NCBI GenBank assembly: GCA_905182335.1
Contig: CAJJBE010000005.1
Location: 197,005 to 261,004, forward strand
DNA from: Flavobacteriales bacterium UBA4466
GTDB taxonomy: Bacteria; Bacteroidota; Bacteroidia; Flavobacteriales_D; Crocinitomicaceae
DNA: 64,000 nt
Direction of reading: 5' to 3'
Made by a program: the position numbers and the translations under genes. Below, piece by piece: positions 54,624-64,000 of the stretch. The notes under the pieces were generated by a model, which saw only the letters and a list, made by a program, of their open reading frames with translations, was not told where the DNA came from and did no database searches. Each line of letters opens with the position of its first letter. The first letter of the stretch is position 1.

Positions 54624-54655
54624 ATAAAGCGCCAGAGATTTATTTGGCGCTTTAT
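54624..54655 (+). terminator. Probable terminator after htpG
   Basis: ATAAAGCGCCA / TGGCGCTTTAT (54624-54634, 54645-54655) is a perfect 11-bp stem with a 10-base loop. The T-tract after it is interrupted (TTTATTAAATTTT), so its strength is moderate. Confidence 0.6.
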
Positions 54656-54669
54656 TAAATTTTAGTGTA

Positions 54670-55452
54670 TTGTTTAAGTGGATATTAGCCATTGCCGGTT
54701 TTTTGTTTTTTGGCAAAAGTTTTTTTGGAGGTTTTATCGGTTTCACTATTGGTTCGGGTATAGATAATTATCAAAATAGAGCTAAAAGTGCACAGGGTCG
54801 AGGAGATCAGCGCGGAGGACGTGCATTTTCTCCAGAAGATTTATTTAATTATTATCAGCAACGTTCTTCTACCAGTGACATCCCTACAATGATAATGGCA
54901 TTGTCGGCGGCAGTAATGCGTGCTGATGGTAAAGTTTTAAAGTCTGAATTAACCTATGTTAAAACTTTTTTAAACCAACAGTTTGGAACTCGTTTTTCAA
55001 CAGAACATTTGCAAGTGTTAAAGCGTTTTCTTGATTCAGGTGATATTCCGTTACACCAAATTTGTCAAGATATTAAATTAAGAATGCAGCCAGAGGTTAG
55101 AACCCAATTGTTGCATTATATGTTTGGGATAGCCAAGGCTGACGGAGAGGTGTCTCAATCTGAGATTGATGTGATTAAGCAAATTGCTTCAATGTTGGGA
55201 GTATCTCAGACTGACTTTGAGAGTGTAAAGAACATGTTCTACAGAAACGTTGATTCTGATTATAAAGTTCTAGGAATTGAGCAAACATCAACAGACGATG
55301 AGGTAAAAAAAGCATACCGAAAAATGGCTATAAAATTCCACCCAGATAAAGTCGTTCAAATGGGGGTGGAATATCAAAAAGGCGCCAAGGAAAAATTCCA
55401 GAAAATTCAGGATTCATACGAGGCAATCAAGAAAAGAAGGGGGATTAAGTAA
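54670..55452 (+). CDS. TerB/DnaJ-domain membrane-anchored co-chaperone (DjlA-like)
   Basis: The 260-residue protein has an N-terminal hydrophobic anchor (WILAIAGFLFFGKSFFGGFI), a TerB-like helical domain (about residues 75-190: AVMRADGKVLKSELTYV, GIAKADGEVSQSEIDVI), and a C-terminal J domain (YKVLGIEQTSTDDEVKKAYR, HPDK). The HPD motif indicates it stimulates DnaK at the membrane, as DjlA does. Translation starts with TTG at 54670; no in-frame ATG fits. It follows htpG on the same strand after a hairpin. Confidence 0.87.
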   Translation: MFKWILAIAGFLFFGKSFFGGFIGFTIGSGIDNYQNRAKSAQGRGDQRGGRAFSPEDLFNYYQQRSSTSDIPTMIMALSAAVMRADGKVLKSELTYVKTFLNQQFGTRFSTEHLQVLKRFLDSGDIPLHQICQDIKLRMQPEVRTQLLHYMFGIAKADGEVSQSEIDVIKQIASMLGVSQTDFESVKNMFYRNVDSDYKVLGIEQTSTDDEVKKAYRKMAIKFHPDKVVQMGVEYQKGAKEKFQKIQDSYEAIKKRRGIK

Positions 55453-55467
55453 ACCTCTAAAAAGCCA

Positions 55468-56181
55468 TTACTGTATTGTTCCAATCGCAAATATCGTAGG
55501 TTTTTTACCTAAGTCATATGCATTTTCACGCCAGTCTTTAATTGACATTGTTCTAATTGATTCAGTTGGTAATGTTATGTTACAAGCAATACAAAGCATC
55601 GTTGTATCAGATAAATCATTCAATAAATCATCTAAGACATTCATATTTCTGAATGGAGTATCCATAAATAGGTGAGTAGCACCATTTCTACGGGTGTCTC
55701 CTTCATAGTTTTTCATTTCACGAATTCGATCTTTCCGCTCTTTTGGTAAATACCCATGAAAGGCAAAGTTTTGACCTGAGAAACCACTTCCCATTAAGGC
55801 AAGTAATATAGATGACGGACCAACAAAAGGATGAATTTTAATTCCTTCAGCATGTGCCATAGCAACAGCTGAAGCACCAGGATCTGCAACACCAGGGCAT
55901 CCAGCTTCAGATAAAACTCCAATATCGGTTCCGTTGAGTGCAGGTTTTATAAATGAATAAACTGAACCAGCATCTGTTTTCTTATTCAATTCGAAGAAAG
56001 TACACTCATCAATAGGAAATGAACGATCTAGTTTTCTCAAATATCGACGTGCTGATTTTACACTTTCTACAATAAAATAACGAAGTTCGATTACTTGGCT
56101 TCTTACAGCACTTGGTGTAATATCATCTGTTGATTCTCCTCCAAGCGTTGTTGGGATTAAGTATATTGTTCCTTTAGGCAT
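55468..56181 (-). CDS. RsmI-like SAM-dependent methyltransferase (tetrapyrrole-methylase fold)
   Basis: The 237-residue protein has the family start GTIYLIPTTLGGESTDDI, VIELRYFIVESVKSARRYL, GVLSEAGCPGVADPGA (SAM site) and FHGYLPKERKDRI. It resembles the 16S rRNA C1402 ribose methyltransferase RsmI but is shorter (RsmI about 285) and its motifs differ (LSEAGCPG where RsmI has ISDAGTPG). It is probably a Bacteroidota paralog with an unproven target. It overlaps the LMW-PTP stop by 1 base. Confidence 0.85.
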   Translation of the reverse strand: MPKGTIYLIPTTLGGESTDDITPSAVRSQVIELRYFIVESVKSARRYLRKLDRSFPIDECTFFELNKKTDAGSVYSFIKPALNGTDIGVLSEAGCPGVADPGASAVAMAHAEGIKIHPFVGPSSILLALMGSGFSGQNFAFHGYLPKERKDRIREMKNYEGDTRRNGATHLFMDTPFRNMNVLDDLLNDLSDTTMLCIACNITLPTESIRTMSIKDWRENAYDLGKKPTIFAIGTIQ

Positions 56182-56639
56182 TATTTAAGTCTTTTATTGA
56201 CAATTATATCTGTGGCTTCATCTAACATTGAAAAAACATTTTCAAAGCCTTGAACTCCTCCATAGTATGGGTCTGGTAAATCAGAATTCATTCCTGGCAT
56301 TATTTCGTTTAGAACCATTTTGACTTTATTTTTATCTTTTTCGTTTTGAGCAAGTCGAATAATATTAGCATAATTACTCTTATCCATAACATAAATTAAA
56401 TCAAATTCATCAAAATCTCTACGGTGAAATTGTCGAGCCCTTAAGTCATCGACTGATAGGTTGTGTGTTTTTGCAGTTGTCCTCATTCGATAATCAGGTG
56501 CTTCACCAGAATGATGTCCTGAAGTTCCTGCTGAATCTACCTGTACATCTAAGTTATTGATACGAACCTTTTCTCGCAATAGTCCATCTGCAAGAGGCGA
56601 TCTACAAATATTACCTAAACACACCATTAAAACCTTCAT
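56181..56639 (-). CDS. Low-molecular-weight protein tyrosine phosphatase
   Basis: The 152-residue phosphatase has the P-loop VCLGNICRSP (Cys and Arg catalytic), DSAGTSGHHSGEAPD, HRRDFDEFDLIYVMD and the general-acid loop DLPDPYYGG. It dephosphorylates tyrosine or small phosphoesters in the cytoplasm. Its own stop overlaps the start of the methyltransferase, so the pair is co-translated. It is divergent from rpoD. Confidence 0.93.
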   Translation of the reverse strand: MKVLMVCLGNICRSPLADGLLREKVRINNLDVQVDSAGTSGHHSGEAPDYRMRTTAKTHNLSVDDLRARQFHRRDFDEFDLIYVMDKSNYANIIRLAQNEKDKNKVKMVLNEIMPGMNSDLPDPYYGGVQGFENVFSMLDEATDIIVNKRLK

Positions 56640-56797
56640 ATGATTTATATTATGAGTCTGTAAAGATAAGGGAAATAAGAAATGTTACATGTTTATACCA
56701 GGGTAAATATTCATTTTATCAACTAAATTAGTTTAAATGACCCAACGAATATGTGTTTTATACGTCATATAATTGGATAGGAACAAATACTTTTATT

Positions 56798-57667
56798 ATG
56801 AGACAGTTAAAAATATCTAAACAAGTAACGAATCGAGAGACAGCATCTCTGGATAAGTATTTACTTGAAATAGGGCGTGTAAACCTTATTACGGCTGAAG
56901 AAGAAGTAGAATTGGCTATACGGATTCAAGCAGGTGATAAAGGCGCCTTAGAAAAATTAACGAAAGCGAATTTAAGATTTGTTGTTTCTGTTGCAAAGCA
57001 ATATCAAAATCAAGGTCTTTCGCTTCCAGATTTAATTAATGACGGGAACGTCGGATTGATCAAGGCTGCAAAGCGTTTTGATGAAAAGAGAGGGTTCAAA
57101 TTTATTTCATATGCTGTATGGTGGATTCGACAATCGATTTTACAATCGTTGGCTGAGCAGGCTAGAGTAGTGCGGTTGCCATTGAATAAGATTGGTACAA
57201 TAAACAAGATTAATAGGGCGTTTTCAGAATTAGAGCAACGTTTAGAAAGACCACCTTCAGCTCAAGAGTTGGCAGATCATATGGAGGTATCACTTAGCGA
57301 TGTTAGGCAATCACTGCAGAACAATGGTCGGCATGTTTCCATGGATGCTCCTTTGACGCATGGAGATGAATCATCATCGAGTATGTATGATGTATTACCA
57401 AATGATTCATTGCCTGGACCTGAAAAGGTATTATTACTTGAATCACTAAGAAAAGAAATATTCCGATCACTTTCAACATTAACTGTGAGAGAAGGTGAGG
57501 TTGTTAAAATGTATTTCGGTTTGGGTCAGATAACACCATTAACCTTAGAGGAAATAGGAGAACGATTTGATTTAACAAGAGAAAGAGTAAGACAAATTAA
57601 AGAAAAAGCTATTCGAAGATTAAAAGACACTTCCCGAAGCCGGATGCTAAAAACATACCTAGGTTAA
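56798..57667 (+). CDS. rpoD: RNA polymerase sigma factor RpoD
   Basis: The 289-residue primary sigma has region 1.2 ([20 protein letters not shown]), region 2 ([39 protein letters not shown]), region 3, and the region 4 HTH ([20 protein letters not shown]). It lacks the long 1.1 and non-conserved regions of E. coli RpoD, as in the Bacteroidota SigA/ABfA group that recognises TAnnTTTG. The start is the ATG at 56798; a GTG-initiated 15-codon extension from 56753 is unlike the family. It overlaps priA by 4 bases tail to tail. Confidence 0.96.
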   Translation: MRQLKISKQVTNRETASLDKYLLEIGRVNLITAEEEVELAIRIQAGDKGALEKLTKANLRFVVSVAKQYQNQGLSLPDLINDGNVGLIKAAKRFDEKRGFKFISYAVWWIRQSILQSLAEQARVVRLPLNKIGTINKINRAFSELEQRLERPPSAQELADHMEVSLSDVRQSLQNNGRHVSMDAPLTHGDESSSSMYDVLPNDSLPGPEKVLLLESLRKEIFRSLSTLTVREGEVVKMYFGLGQITPLTLEEIGERFDLTRERVRQIKEKAIRRLKDTSRSRMLKTYLG

Positions 57668-60147
57668 GCGGGGTCAACGTCAATAATCACTCGAATTGAC
57701 TTGTGAAGAGGAGCGCTGTAAAAATCATCAACGATTTTATGTATACGTTCCTTTACTTGTTTGTCATTTGCTTCACGTTCAATTTTAACCGTAATTTTCT
57801 TTAAGTAGTAATTGTAAATACGTTTCACAACTGGATACTCTGGGCCTAACACACGCTCTTTAAATGTTTTACGCAATTCAGAAGCTAATTTATTAGAAGC
57901 GTTATGAAGAACATTTTCATCTTTATGTTTAAGCGTTAATTCGATTATTTTATAAAATGGCGGGTAGAAGAAGTTAGAGCGCTCTATTATTTCGTTTTCA
58001 AAGAAAGACACAAAGTCATGATCAATCACTTTTTGAATTACCCAATGATCTGGATCTCCCGTTTGAATTATTACTTTTCCCCGTTTCTTACGTCTTCCAG
58101 ATCTTCCTGCAACTTGAGTCATTAATTGGAATGATCGCTCAAAAGCTCTGAAATGAGCCCTGTTTAGTAGCATGTCTGCATCTAGTATTCCAACCAAATT
58201 AACATTGTCGAAATCTAATCCTTTGGTTACCATTTGAGTACCGATAAGAATATCAATATTCCCTGTATCAAAATCATTTAAGATATTGGCATATGCATTT
58301 TTAGATCGTGTAGTATCTAAATCAAGTCGTTTTACAACCTTGTCAGGAAACATTGCACCTAATTCATCTTCTATTTTCTCTGTTCCGAAACCAAGCATTT
58401 TTAGGCGGTTACTACCACATGCCGCACATGATCCAATTGGTTTAATATTGTAACTGCAGTAATGGCATTTTAGCGAATTACTATGTTTATGATAGGTCAG
58501 CGATACATCACAATTTTTACATTTTGGTGTCCAGTTACAAATTTCACATTGCCAAAGTGGGGTGTAACCACGTCTATTTTGGAATAGTATAATTTGTTCT
58601 CCAATTTTCAATGCTTCTTTAATACTGTCAAGAAGAAATGAGGTAAAGTGAGACTGCATACTTTTCTGCTTGCGTTCTTTTCGAACATTAGCACATTGTA
58701 CTTCTGGCAGTAAAACACTTCCAAATCGATCAGAAAGATTGACTAGAGCGTATTTACCTTGTTTTGCATTCTGATAGCTTTCAAGAGAGGGTGTTGCTGA
58801 TCCTAAAACAATATTTGCTTTATGAAGAGCGCTTAAAACAATAGCACAATCACGTGCGTTATACCTTGGTGACGGGTCATATTGTTTAAAACTTGATTCA
58901 TGTTCCTCATCTACAATTATTAATCCTAAATCTTTAAATGGTAGAAAGATGGAAGATCGCGCGCCTAAAACAATTCGAAATTTATGCGGATTATTGTTAA
59001 GTACGTTGTTCCAAATCTCAACACGTTCATTTTGATTGAATTTAGAATGGTATACTCCAATTTGATCACCAAAATATGCAGATAAACGCTGAATTAATTG
59101 TGTTGTTAGTGCTATTTCAGGAAGTAAGAATAAGCACTGTTTACCCGTGTCTAATGCTTCTTGAATTAATTGAACATAGATTTCAGTTTTTCCTGATCCT
59201 GTAACACCATGAAGTAAGACAACTTTATTTTCATCAAATGCTTGATGAATTTCTTTTAGTGCAACATCCTGTGATGAAGATAAGGCCTTAAACGCTTCAG
59301 CTCCTTCCTCTTGGTCAATCAGTCTCGTTATTTCTAACTTCTCTTGTATAATAGCTCCATTTTTCTCTAAGGTATTAAGTGAGGAGAGTGAAATTCCATC
59401 GTTAATTATGTTCTTTCGAAGTACGGGTATCATTTCACCTCCGGAGTATTTCCCATGATGAATCAATGTTAGTATTGCTTTGAGTTGTTTTTCTTTGCCT
59501 TTAAACTTCTCTAATGACTGAATTAGCTCACCAAGTAAGTCTTCATTCAAGTAATTATTGGCTAAGCGAACAAAAGTTGCTGTTTTAGGTGTGAACTTAT
59601 CGTTCAATTCTTCTAAAGATACAACTGCTTTTTTATCAATTAATCCTTTGATAATCGGTTGAACAGTTTTTATTCCTAACAATTCAGAAATCTCTTTAAG
59701 ATCTAAAGATTCACGAACTTCCAATGTGAAAATAATTTCTAATTCTCGTTCAGTAAGAAGGTTTTCATTAATCGTATAGTCTGGATGCAGTGCAATTTTT
59801 GTTTCACTCGCTAGCTTAAAATTTGAAGGTAAAGCAGCATTCATTACATCGCCAATTGGAGCCATATAATAATTTGAAATCCATTTCCAGAATGTGTATT
59901 GTTCTTTGGTAATTATAGGTTGCTCATCAAGTAAATGCTCTATATACTTGGCTTGATAATCTTCAGGAATATTCTCATGAATTGAAGTGATAATGCCAGT
60001 GATAAGTTTTGATTTACCAAACGGTACAACTACCCGTGCTCCTTCAAAAATAGCATCATTCATTTCGTAGGGAACACGATAAGTGAATTCCTTCCGAATC
60101 GAAATCGGTAAAATTACATTAGCAAAAAGCGTTTTCCTTTCAGGCAT
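57664..60147 (-). CDS. priA: Primosomal helicase PriA
   Basis: The 827-residue replication-restart helicase has the N-terminal 3'-DNA-binding domain ([19 protein letters not shown]), Walker [17 protein letters not shown] box [13 protein letters not shown], and SATPSLES. The zinc-binding insert has eight cysteines ([14 protein letters not shown] and CHYCS with CAACGS), and helicase motifs V and VI ([23 protein letters not shown]) follow. It restarts stalled forks and binds the SSB tip. Next to rpoD; monocistronic or with the DUF4249 gene upstream (35-base gap). Confidence 0.96.
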   Translation of the reverse strand: MPERKTLFANVILPISIRKEFTYRVPYEMNDAIFEGARVVVPFGKSKLITGIITSIHENIPEDYQAKYIEHLLDEQPIITKEQYTFWKWISNYYMAPIGDVMNAALPSNFKLASETKIALHPDYTINENLLTERELEIIFTLEVRESLDLKEISELLGIKTVQPIIKGLIDKKAVVSLEELNDKFTPKTATFVRLANNYLNEDLLGELIQSLEKFKGKEKQLKAILTLIHHGKYSGGEMIPVLRKNIINDGISLSSLNTLEKNGAIIQEKLEITRLIDQEEGAEAFKALSSSQDVALKEIHQAFDENKVVLLHGVTGSGKTEIYVQLIQEALDTGKQCLFLLPEIALTTQLIQRLSAYFGDQIGVYHSKFNQNERVEIWNNVLNNNPHKFRIVLGARSSIFLPFKDLGLIIVDEEHESSFKQYDPSPRYNARDCAIVLSALHKANIVLGSATPSLESYQNAKQGKYALVNLSDRFGSVLLPEVQCANVRKERKQKSMQSHFTSFLLDSIKEALKIGEQIILFQNRRGYTPLWQCEICNWTPKCKNCDVSLTYHKHSNSLKCHYCSYNIKPIGSCAACGSNRLKMLGFGTEKIEDELGAMFPDKVVKRLDLDTTRSKNAYANILNDFDTGNIDILIGTQMVTKGLDFDNVNLVGILDADMLLNRAHFRAFERSFQLMTQVAGRSGRRKKRGKVIIQTGDPDHWVIQKVIDHDFVSFFENEIIERSNFFYPPFYKIIELTLKHKDENVLHNASNKLASELRKTFKERVLGPEYPVVKRIYNYYLKKITVKIEREANDKQVKERIHKIVDDFYSAPLHKSIRVIIDVDPA

Positions 60148-60182
60148 ACGCTAATTTAAGAGAATAAAGAGAGATATAATAA

Positions 60183-61265
60183 TTAGTTGCAGTTCCAAGC
60201 ATTATCTGCAGCAGATAGATCTCCTGGGTGATCACTACAAAACAAAAGCCCTAAGTTTTGACAAAGGTATCTCGTTGTTTTCTTGTCAATTACTCTCACG
60301 TTAGCTTGCTCAGTAGGATCGATGAAAGGTTTGAAAACAGATTTCGTTGAACGAGAAGTAAAGAGACCAACCGCTCTAAAGTCACCTGAAGCCTCAAGGT
60401 TTGTAAAAGAAGGCTTACTTTGCGTTAAATCTGTAGAAGGCTCATTCACAGATATATATTCGGCAAGATCTTCAGACCCTCCAGTGAATACTGTAGTAAT
60501 TGAGTTAAATGTTCTTTTTGTAATCAAGGGGTCATCCGTGCATGCTGCAGTGATATTAGCCATAAATGTTTGCCCATTTACAGCAAAGATCTTATCTGAA
60601 TTTTCTTGGCAATCTGATGTTCCTGCTCTATAAGTAAATGATTTAACAGTTGCTGTAGAGCCAATCCACTCAGTAAATTCAACGCGTAAGTTAATTTCAA
60701 GCTTGTAAGCATTTTGAGTACTTGTTATATGAACATTAGAAGCTCTTGGTATATTTGAGTTATCAACGAATTTATATGGTTGTGTTGCTCCAGAAATAGC
60801 TTCACTCAACTTTCTGACTAATTCTGTTGTAGAAGTCACTGTAAACTCACCATTATTGATGTCTAAATCAAGCCTATATTCATTATTTTGATTGAGTGTT
60901 CCATTGAAATAGTACAGTTTTTGCTCTGGAGCATAAAACGCACCATTTGGGTCTTTGTTTGTTACTGTTGTATCAATTAATTCCCATGAAACACCTGTGG
61001 GAAGTCCATTATTTAATTCAGTAACTGTACCTTCTAAATTCGGGAAGTAACTGGAGTCTGGAATTTGAGCAAAATCATAGGAGTTTCCAGGGCCAATAAA
61101 GGCACGTGTGATTTTCATTATGTGTGTAGTTTCCGACACGTCTAATAGCGCGTAAACAACAGCTGTTTCAATGAAGTCACCGTCTAGTTCAATTTCTTCT
61201 TTACATGAATGTAATGAAATAGACAATCCAACGATTGCTGCTAAGCCAAATAATATTTTTTTCAT
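60183..61265 (-). CDS. DUF4249 lipoprotein
   Basis: The 360-residue lipoprotein has a signal ending SLHSC (Cys21), then the DUF4249 pattern (ETAVVYALLDVSETTHIMKI, GTVTELNNG, LYYFNGTLNQNNEYRLDL). Several cysteines lie in its C-terminal half (DCQEN, ACTDD, CQNLGLLFC) and it ends WNCN. Such proteins commonly follow TonB-dependent receptor genes; none is present here, so its partner is unknown. It should reside in the outer membrane or surface. Confidence 0.85.
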   Translation of the reverse strand: MKKILFGLAAIVGLSISLHSCKEEIELDGDFIETAVVYALLDVSETTHIMKITRAFIGPGNSYDFAQIPDSSYFPNLEGTVTELNNGLPTGVSWELIDTTVTNKDPNGAFYAPEQKLYYFNGTLNQNNEYRLDLDINNGEFTVTSTTELVRKLSEAISGATQPYKFVDNSNIPRASNVHITSTQNAYKLEINLRVEFTEWIGSTATVKSFTYRAGTSDCQENSDKIFAVNGQTFMANITAACTDDPLITKRTFNSITTVFTGGSEDLAEYISVNEPSTDLTQSKPSFTNLEASGDFRAVGLFTSRSTKSVFKPFIDPTEQANVRVIDKKTTRYLCQNLGLLFCSDHPGDLSAADNAWNCN

Positions 61266-61356
61266 TTCCTAGAGAGTATTTATCAAAAGTACTAAAATTA
61301 GTTGTGTATATAACGCTGCTAAATCAACCTATGTTACATAATAATCAATAATATTA

Positions 61357-62424
61357 TTAATCCTTTATCTTATTCATTCCCATCGCATATAAAATCCAGT
61401 TGGGTAAATGTTTACCAGGCTTTTTCTTTTTAAGATTAATGTACCAGCCGATTTTTTTCATAATCGGAACCTTATGAGTCTCGACAAATTCAATTAATGT
61501 TCCATCAAAGTCTTCAATGTATGAGAACCTTCCACCAGCTTCCCCCATATCAAATGTATTCGAACTATCAACGGTAAAAGGATATCCCTTTGATTCACAT
61601 TCTTTTTGTAGTTCATCCATTCCTTGAATATCAAAACACAAATGAATGAATCCCCAATCTCCCCAGAATCTATTTTCGAAAATATTTCTACGATCTTCAC
61701 GATCCAATGATTGTATTAGTTCAATTTGAGTTGGACCAAGTAGACGTGCAAATGGGCCTTTTCTAGCTTCTTTGTGAGACAATAAGACTCGTCTTACTTT
61801 CCCTTTTCCTTCAGGTAAGCCACCGATATCATCAAAAGTACCTGTTTTGTCATATACCACTGTTTCGTATCCGAGAATATCTTTGTATAATCCGATAGAC
61901 TTATCCATATCACTTACACCGATTAATGTTCCCGCAACACCACCGCAAAACGAAGGGTGTTTCGTATCTTTAAACCATCCTTTTCCATCAACAACATTAA
62001 AAATGTTTCCATTTGGATCTTCACAGAAAAATGAAAGTTCACCATTTGGTGCTTTTGAAAGCTCACCAATAATCTTTGCACCATTTTCTTTAAAGTAGGT
62101 GTATGATTTAGCTACATCTCGAGATTTAACACGACAAGAGTATAAGCCATAATCACCAAGTTTAATCTCGAATTTTGATTTCCCCGTACTCCTAGATGTA
62201 TATTGCCAAATCTCGAATCCACCGCCACCTTGCATGCTTAATGCAAGAGATGCAGTTCTTTTATGAACTTTTCCGCCTGTGTACTTTGTCATTAAAGGTG
62301 CTTCTGCAGCATCTTCAAATACGCGTACGTCAACTCCGAAAAATTTACGGTACCATTTCCAAATTTCTTGAACATCAGGAACTCCAATCCCCATTTGTTG
62401 TATGCCACAGATTATTTTTTCCAT
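61357..62424 (-). CDS. Tandem VOC-family (glyoxalase/dioxygenase-like) protein
   Basis: The roughly 355-residue protein has two VOC domains, residues about 5-135 (IQQMGIGVPDVQEIWKWYRK, SFFCEDPNGNIFNVVDG) and about 155-310 (GTLIGVSDMDKSIGLYKDIL, SYIEDFDGTLIEFVE). The metal ligands expected in VOC enzymes (His and Glu) are present in part, for example FIHLCFDI and LIEFVE. A basic C-terminal tail follows. The substrate is unknown. The start is the ATG at 62424 (MEKIICG); the frame extends seven codons upstream. Confidence 0.85.
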   Translation of the reverse strand: MEKIICGIQQMGIGVPDVQEIWKWYRKFFGVDVRVFEDAAEAPLMTKYTGGKVHKRTASLALSMQGGGGFEIWQYTSRSTGKSKFEIKLGDYGLYSCRVKSRDVAKSYTYFKENGAKIIGELSKAPNGELSFFCEDPNGNIFNVVDGKGWFKDTKHPSFCGGVAGTLIGVSDMDKSIGLYKDILGYETVVYDKTGTFDDIGGLPEGKGKVRRVLLSHKEARKGPFARLLGPTQIELIQSLDREDRRNIFENRFWGDWGFIHLCFDIQGMDELQKECESKGYPFTVDSSNTFDMGEAGGRFSYIEDFDGTLIEFVETHKVPIMKKIGWYINLKKKKPGKHLPNWILYAMGMNKIKD

Positions 62425-62459
62425 TTTGAATATTTTGATGGGCAAATATAATACTTTCC

Positions 62460-64000
62460 TTACCTGATTGCTCTATCGTTAAACAGAATATATCCTAAAC
62501 TGAATTGAAAAGCAAGAGGGTTGTCTTGTTCAGGAAAATAATTAAACGTAATTCTAATAGGTCCTATGAAACTATTGTAAACAATAGATGAAGAGGCCAT
62601 ATAAGTTCGTCCTTCGAATAACTCAGATAGACTTAGTGAGCCATTATTGTTTTTTATTTGCCTAAAGGGTTGATATATATATGCGTCTAAACGAACATCA
62701 AATTTTTTATATACTGTAAAAACCGTGTTTAATCCTACGGCTGCAAATTGAGGTGCGCGATATTCTTCCATGAAATAAGTACGGGTATCGGGCACTAAAC
62801 TAAACTCTGTAGTGGTAAGTAAGGAGGCTGTATAATTCGCAAATAAAGGGTGTGTGTTGTATGCTATTTGGCCATGTATACCGAGGTGAAATATAGGCTT
62901 TTCAATAACGAACGATTGAAATTCTAATCCTAGACTCAGCCAGTTATGATTTTCTTTTATTTCAAATTCTTCTTTGCTAGTTGATCCAGGAATACTGTGC
63001 TCAAGGGCATTAATATATTTAGCATAGGCTTTGAAGTAATGACCGCTAGATGCAAATTGTTTTCGGTTTAAAGAATTTTGAGTAACATTCCAACTTGCAG
63101 AACCACCTCTAAAAATAGTTATGTCAGCAGTGTCTTTATTTGTGAATTTTTTATTCTGATAATATTGATCTTCTAAAGTAAACCACCTTCCGTCAAGTGT
63201 GCTTTTTATGTTATTGCTAAATGGTATGTTAAATTGAAGCCCAGCATATCTTTCTTCTTGGACTAGAAATGACGGAATAGCATCTTCAAAAAATGTAGCA
63301 AAGCTTCTAAAATAATCCCAACGATTGAGAACAAAATAAGCAGAAGTTGAAAATGGATAAACACCCGGTAACTCTATCGTGAACTTTGCTTTTCCAGAAC
63401 CATAAAACTTTCCAAAGTAAGATGAAAGCTCTGTTTTTGTGGCGACTTTACCAATAGATTGATATGACAACCCTATATACCCAGTGTTTACTGCTCTCGA
63501 AGAGAAGTGCCCTCCAACCTCAAGCCTAATTTCTTTTGCTTTAGTTATGTATAAGTTGAGATCATATGTGCTATCTTTTTTTAATTCTAGCGTAGGAAAT
63601 AGAAAATCAATTTGAGGAGCAGCGTTAAGTCTGAAATAACGTTTTTCTAAAAGATTTAAATTCAGGACTTCTGATTTGTTCTTACGAATCATTGATTTTG
63701 ATAGATAGCTTAATCTTTTATTAGAATTATGAATTGAAACAGATGATATTTCAAGAGGCGCATCATTTTCATGAAACGCAAGTCTTTTCATAGCTAGTTC
63801 TGAAGGGGTAACACGTCGATCAATATGAGCTTTTATAGAGTCAATATGAGCAACTGTTGTCATGTATCCATCATTAATAGCTTGTTCTGCACTAGCAAAG
63901 TCAAATGTAGAAACATCCGTGTTAGGCTCAATCATATACCCATCGTTATTAGGTAGTTCATAATTGGATAAGGAGACTAGCATGTTTGTCAATTGAGACA
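62460..64000 (-). CDS. Patatin-like phospholipase / outer-membrane beta-barrel protein, C-terminal part (cut by right edge)
   Basis: The minus-strand frame stays open to the right edge, so this is the 3' portion of a longer gene (about 513 residues visible). The first residues (DGYMIEPNTDVSTFDFASAEQAIN) match the end of a patatin domain in Bacteroidota two-domain proteins. A POTRA-like segment (about residues 60-160) and an Omp85/BamA-type barrel (about 165-510) follow, with alternating strands and final FSLGYILFNDRAIR. The catalytic Ser and Asp of patatin lie outside the window. It resembles PlpD-type autotransported lipases. Confidence 0.78.
   Translation of the reverse strand, partial: SQLTNMLVSLSNYELPNNDGYMIEPNTDVSTFDFASAEQAINDGYMTTVAHIDSIKAHIDRRVTPSELAMKRLAFHENDAPLEISSVSIHNSNKRLSYLSKSMIRKNKSEVLNLNLLEKRYFRLNAAPQIDFLFPTLELKKDSTYDLNLYITKAKEIRLEVGGHFSSRAVNTGYIGLSYQSIGKVATKTELSSYFGKFYGSGKAKFTIELPGVYPFSTSAYFVLNRWDYFRSFATFFEDAIPSFLVQEERYAGLQFNIPFSNNIKSTLDGRWFTLEDQYYQNKKFTNKDTADITIFRGGSASWNVTQNSLNRKQFASSGHYFKAYAKYINALEHSIPGSTSKEEFEIKENHNWLSLGLEFQSFVIEKPIFHLGIHGQIAYNTHPLFANYTASLLTTTEFSLVPDTRTYFMEEYRAPQFAAVGLNTVFTVYKKFDVRLDAYIYQPFRQIKNNNGSLSLSELFEGRTYMASSSIVYNSFIGPIRITFNYFPEQDNPLAFQFSLGYILFNDRAIR

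Noticed and set aside
60283-60633. 116-codon plus-strand frame in the DUF4249 gene
   Set aside because: It is antisense to a good lipoprotein gene with signal and family pattern.
1-64000. CRISPR arrays, insertion sequences, prophage, toxin-antitoxin or restriction systems
   Set aside because: No direct-repeat arrays, transposase, integrase or defence-type genes were seen; all larger ORFs are explained by core or envelope functions.

Overview
This window is a low-GC, gene-dense stretch of chromosome from a marine- or freshwater-type Bacteroidota, most likely Flavobacteriales (a Crocinitomicaceae/Cryomorphaceae-like lineage is a guess). Supporting signs are gldD and gldE, two proteins with C-terminal type IX secretion (T9SS) sorting domains, DUF3127, DUF3050, DUF4249 and DUF4296 proteins, a PafA phosphatase, a short RpoD, and -7 boxes of the Bacteroidota form TAnnTTTG. 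I see no IS element, prophage, integrase, CRISPR array or rRNA operon. Nearly everything is housekeeping or lineage-core.

Layout. 1-7.4 kb: the 5' end of clpP, a glycosyltransferase, an OmpA/TPR lipoprotein, and the minus-strand run mutY-ssb-gldE-gldD-folK. 7.4-10.1 kb: HU, a 30-residue mS38-like basic protein, RNase G and RecX. 10-19.4 kb: a T9SS-sorted LVIVD protein, an operon of DPM1-like glycosyltransferase, dihydroorotase and DUF4296 lipoprotein, DUF3050, ruvC, an acidic orphan lipoprotein, a DUF3127 protein with an SSB-like tail, a flavin reductase, tRNA-Leu(UAG) and trigger factor. 19.4-29 kb: hydrolase lipoprotein, sppA, secreted M14 peptidase, pafA, tilS and pabB. 29-34.8 kb: a three-gene RND efflux operon (adaptor, pump, TolC).

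34.8-44.4 kb: an intergenic region with DnaA-box-like words, a conserved-looking unknown gene, rsmG, an ECF sigma factor, a membrane glycosyltransferase, tgt, an LptF/G permease, mutS2, a DoxX-like protein, a small lipoprotein and a pirin. 44.6-52.4 kb: exonuclease III, a poly-lysine secreted protein encoded by a hexanucleotide repeat, the rsfS-ftsH-DUF2007-cdsA operon, birA, pyrE, NUDIX and SDR. 52.4-64 kb: htpG with a sigma-54-like upstream element, a TerB/DnaJ protein, an RsmI-like methyltransferase, a low-molecular-weight phosphatase, rpoD, priA, a DUF4249 lipoprotein, a tandem VOC protein and the C-terminal part of a patatin/outer-membrane protein cut by the right edge.

The genes mostly serve genome maintenance (SSB, MutY, RuvC, RecX, PriA, MutS2, ExoIII, HU), RNA and protein quality control (RNase G, TilS, Tgt, RsmG, RsfS, FtsH, ClpP, HtpG, trigger factor), and envelope biogenesis or secretion (GldD/E, LptF/G, CdsA, RND pump). 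I did not find a clearly new multi-gene system. The best leads are a tRNA-guanine transglycosylase without its zinc cysteines, a dihydroorotase with Gln in place of a metal-binding His, the SSB-tail mimic on DUF3127, the repeat-encoded poly-lysine protein, the DnaA-box-bearing intergenic region, the sigma-54-like htpG promoter, and frequent tail-to-tail overlaps between convergent genes.
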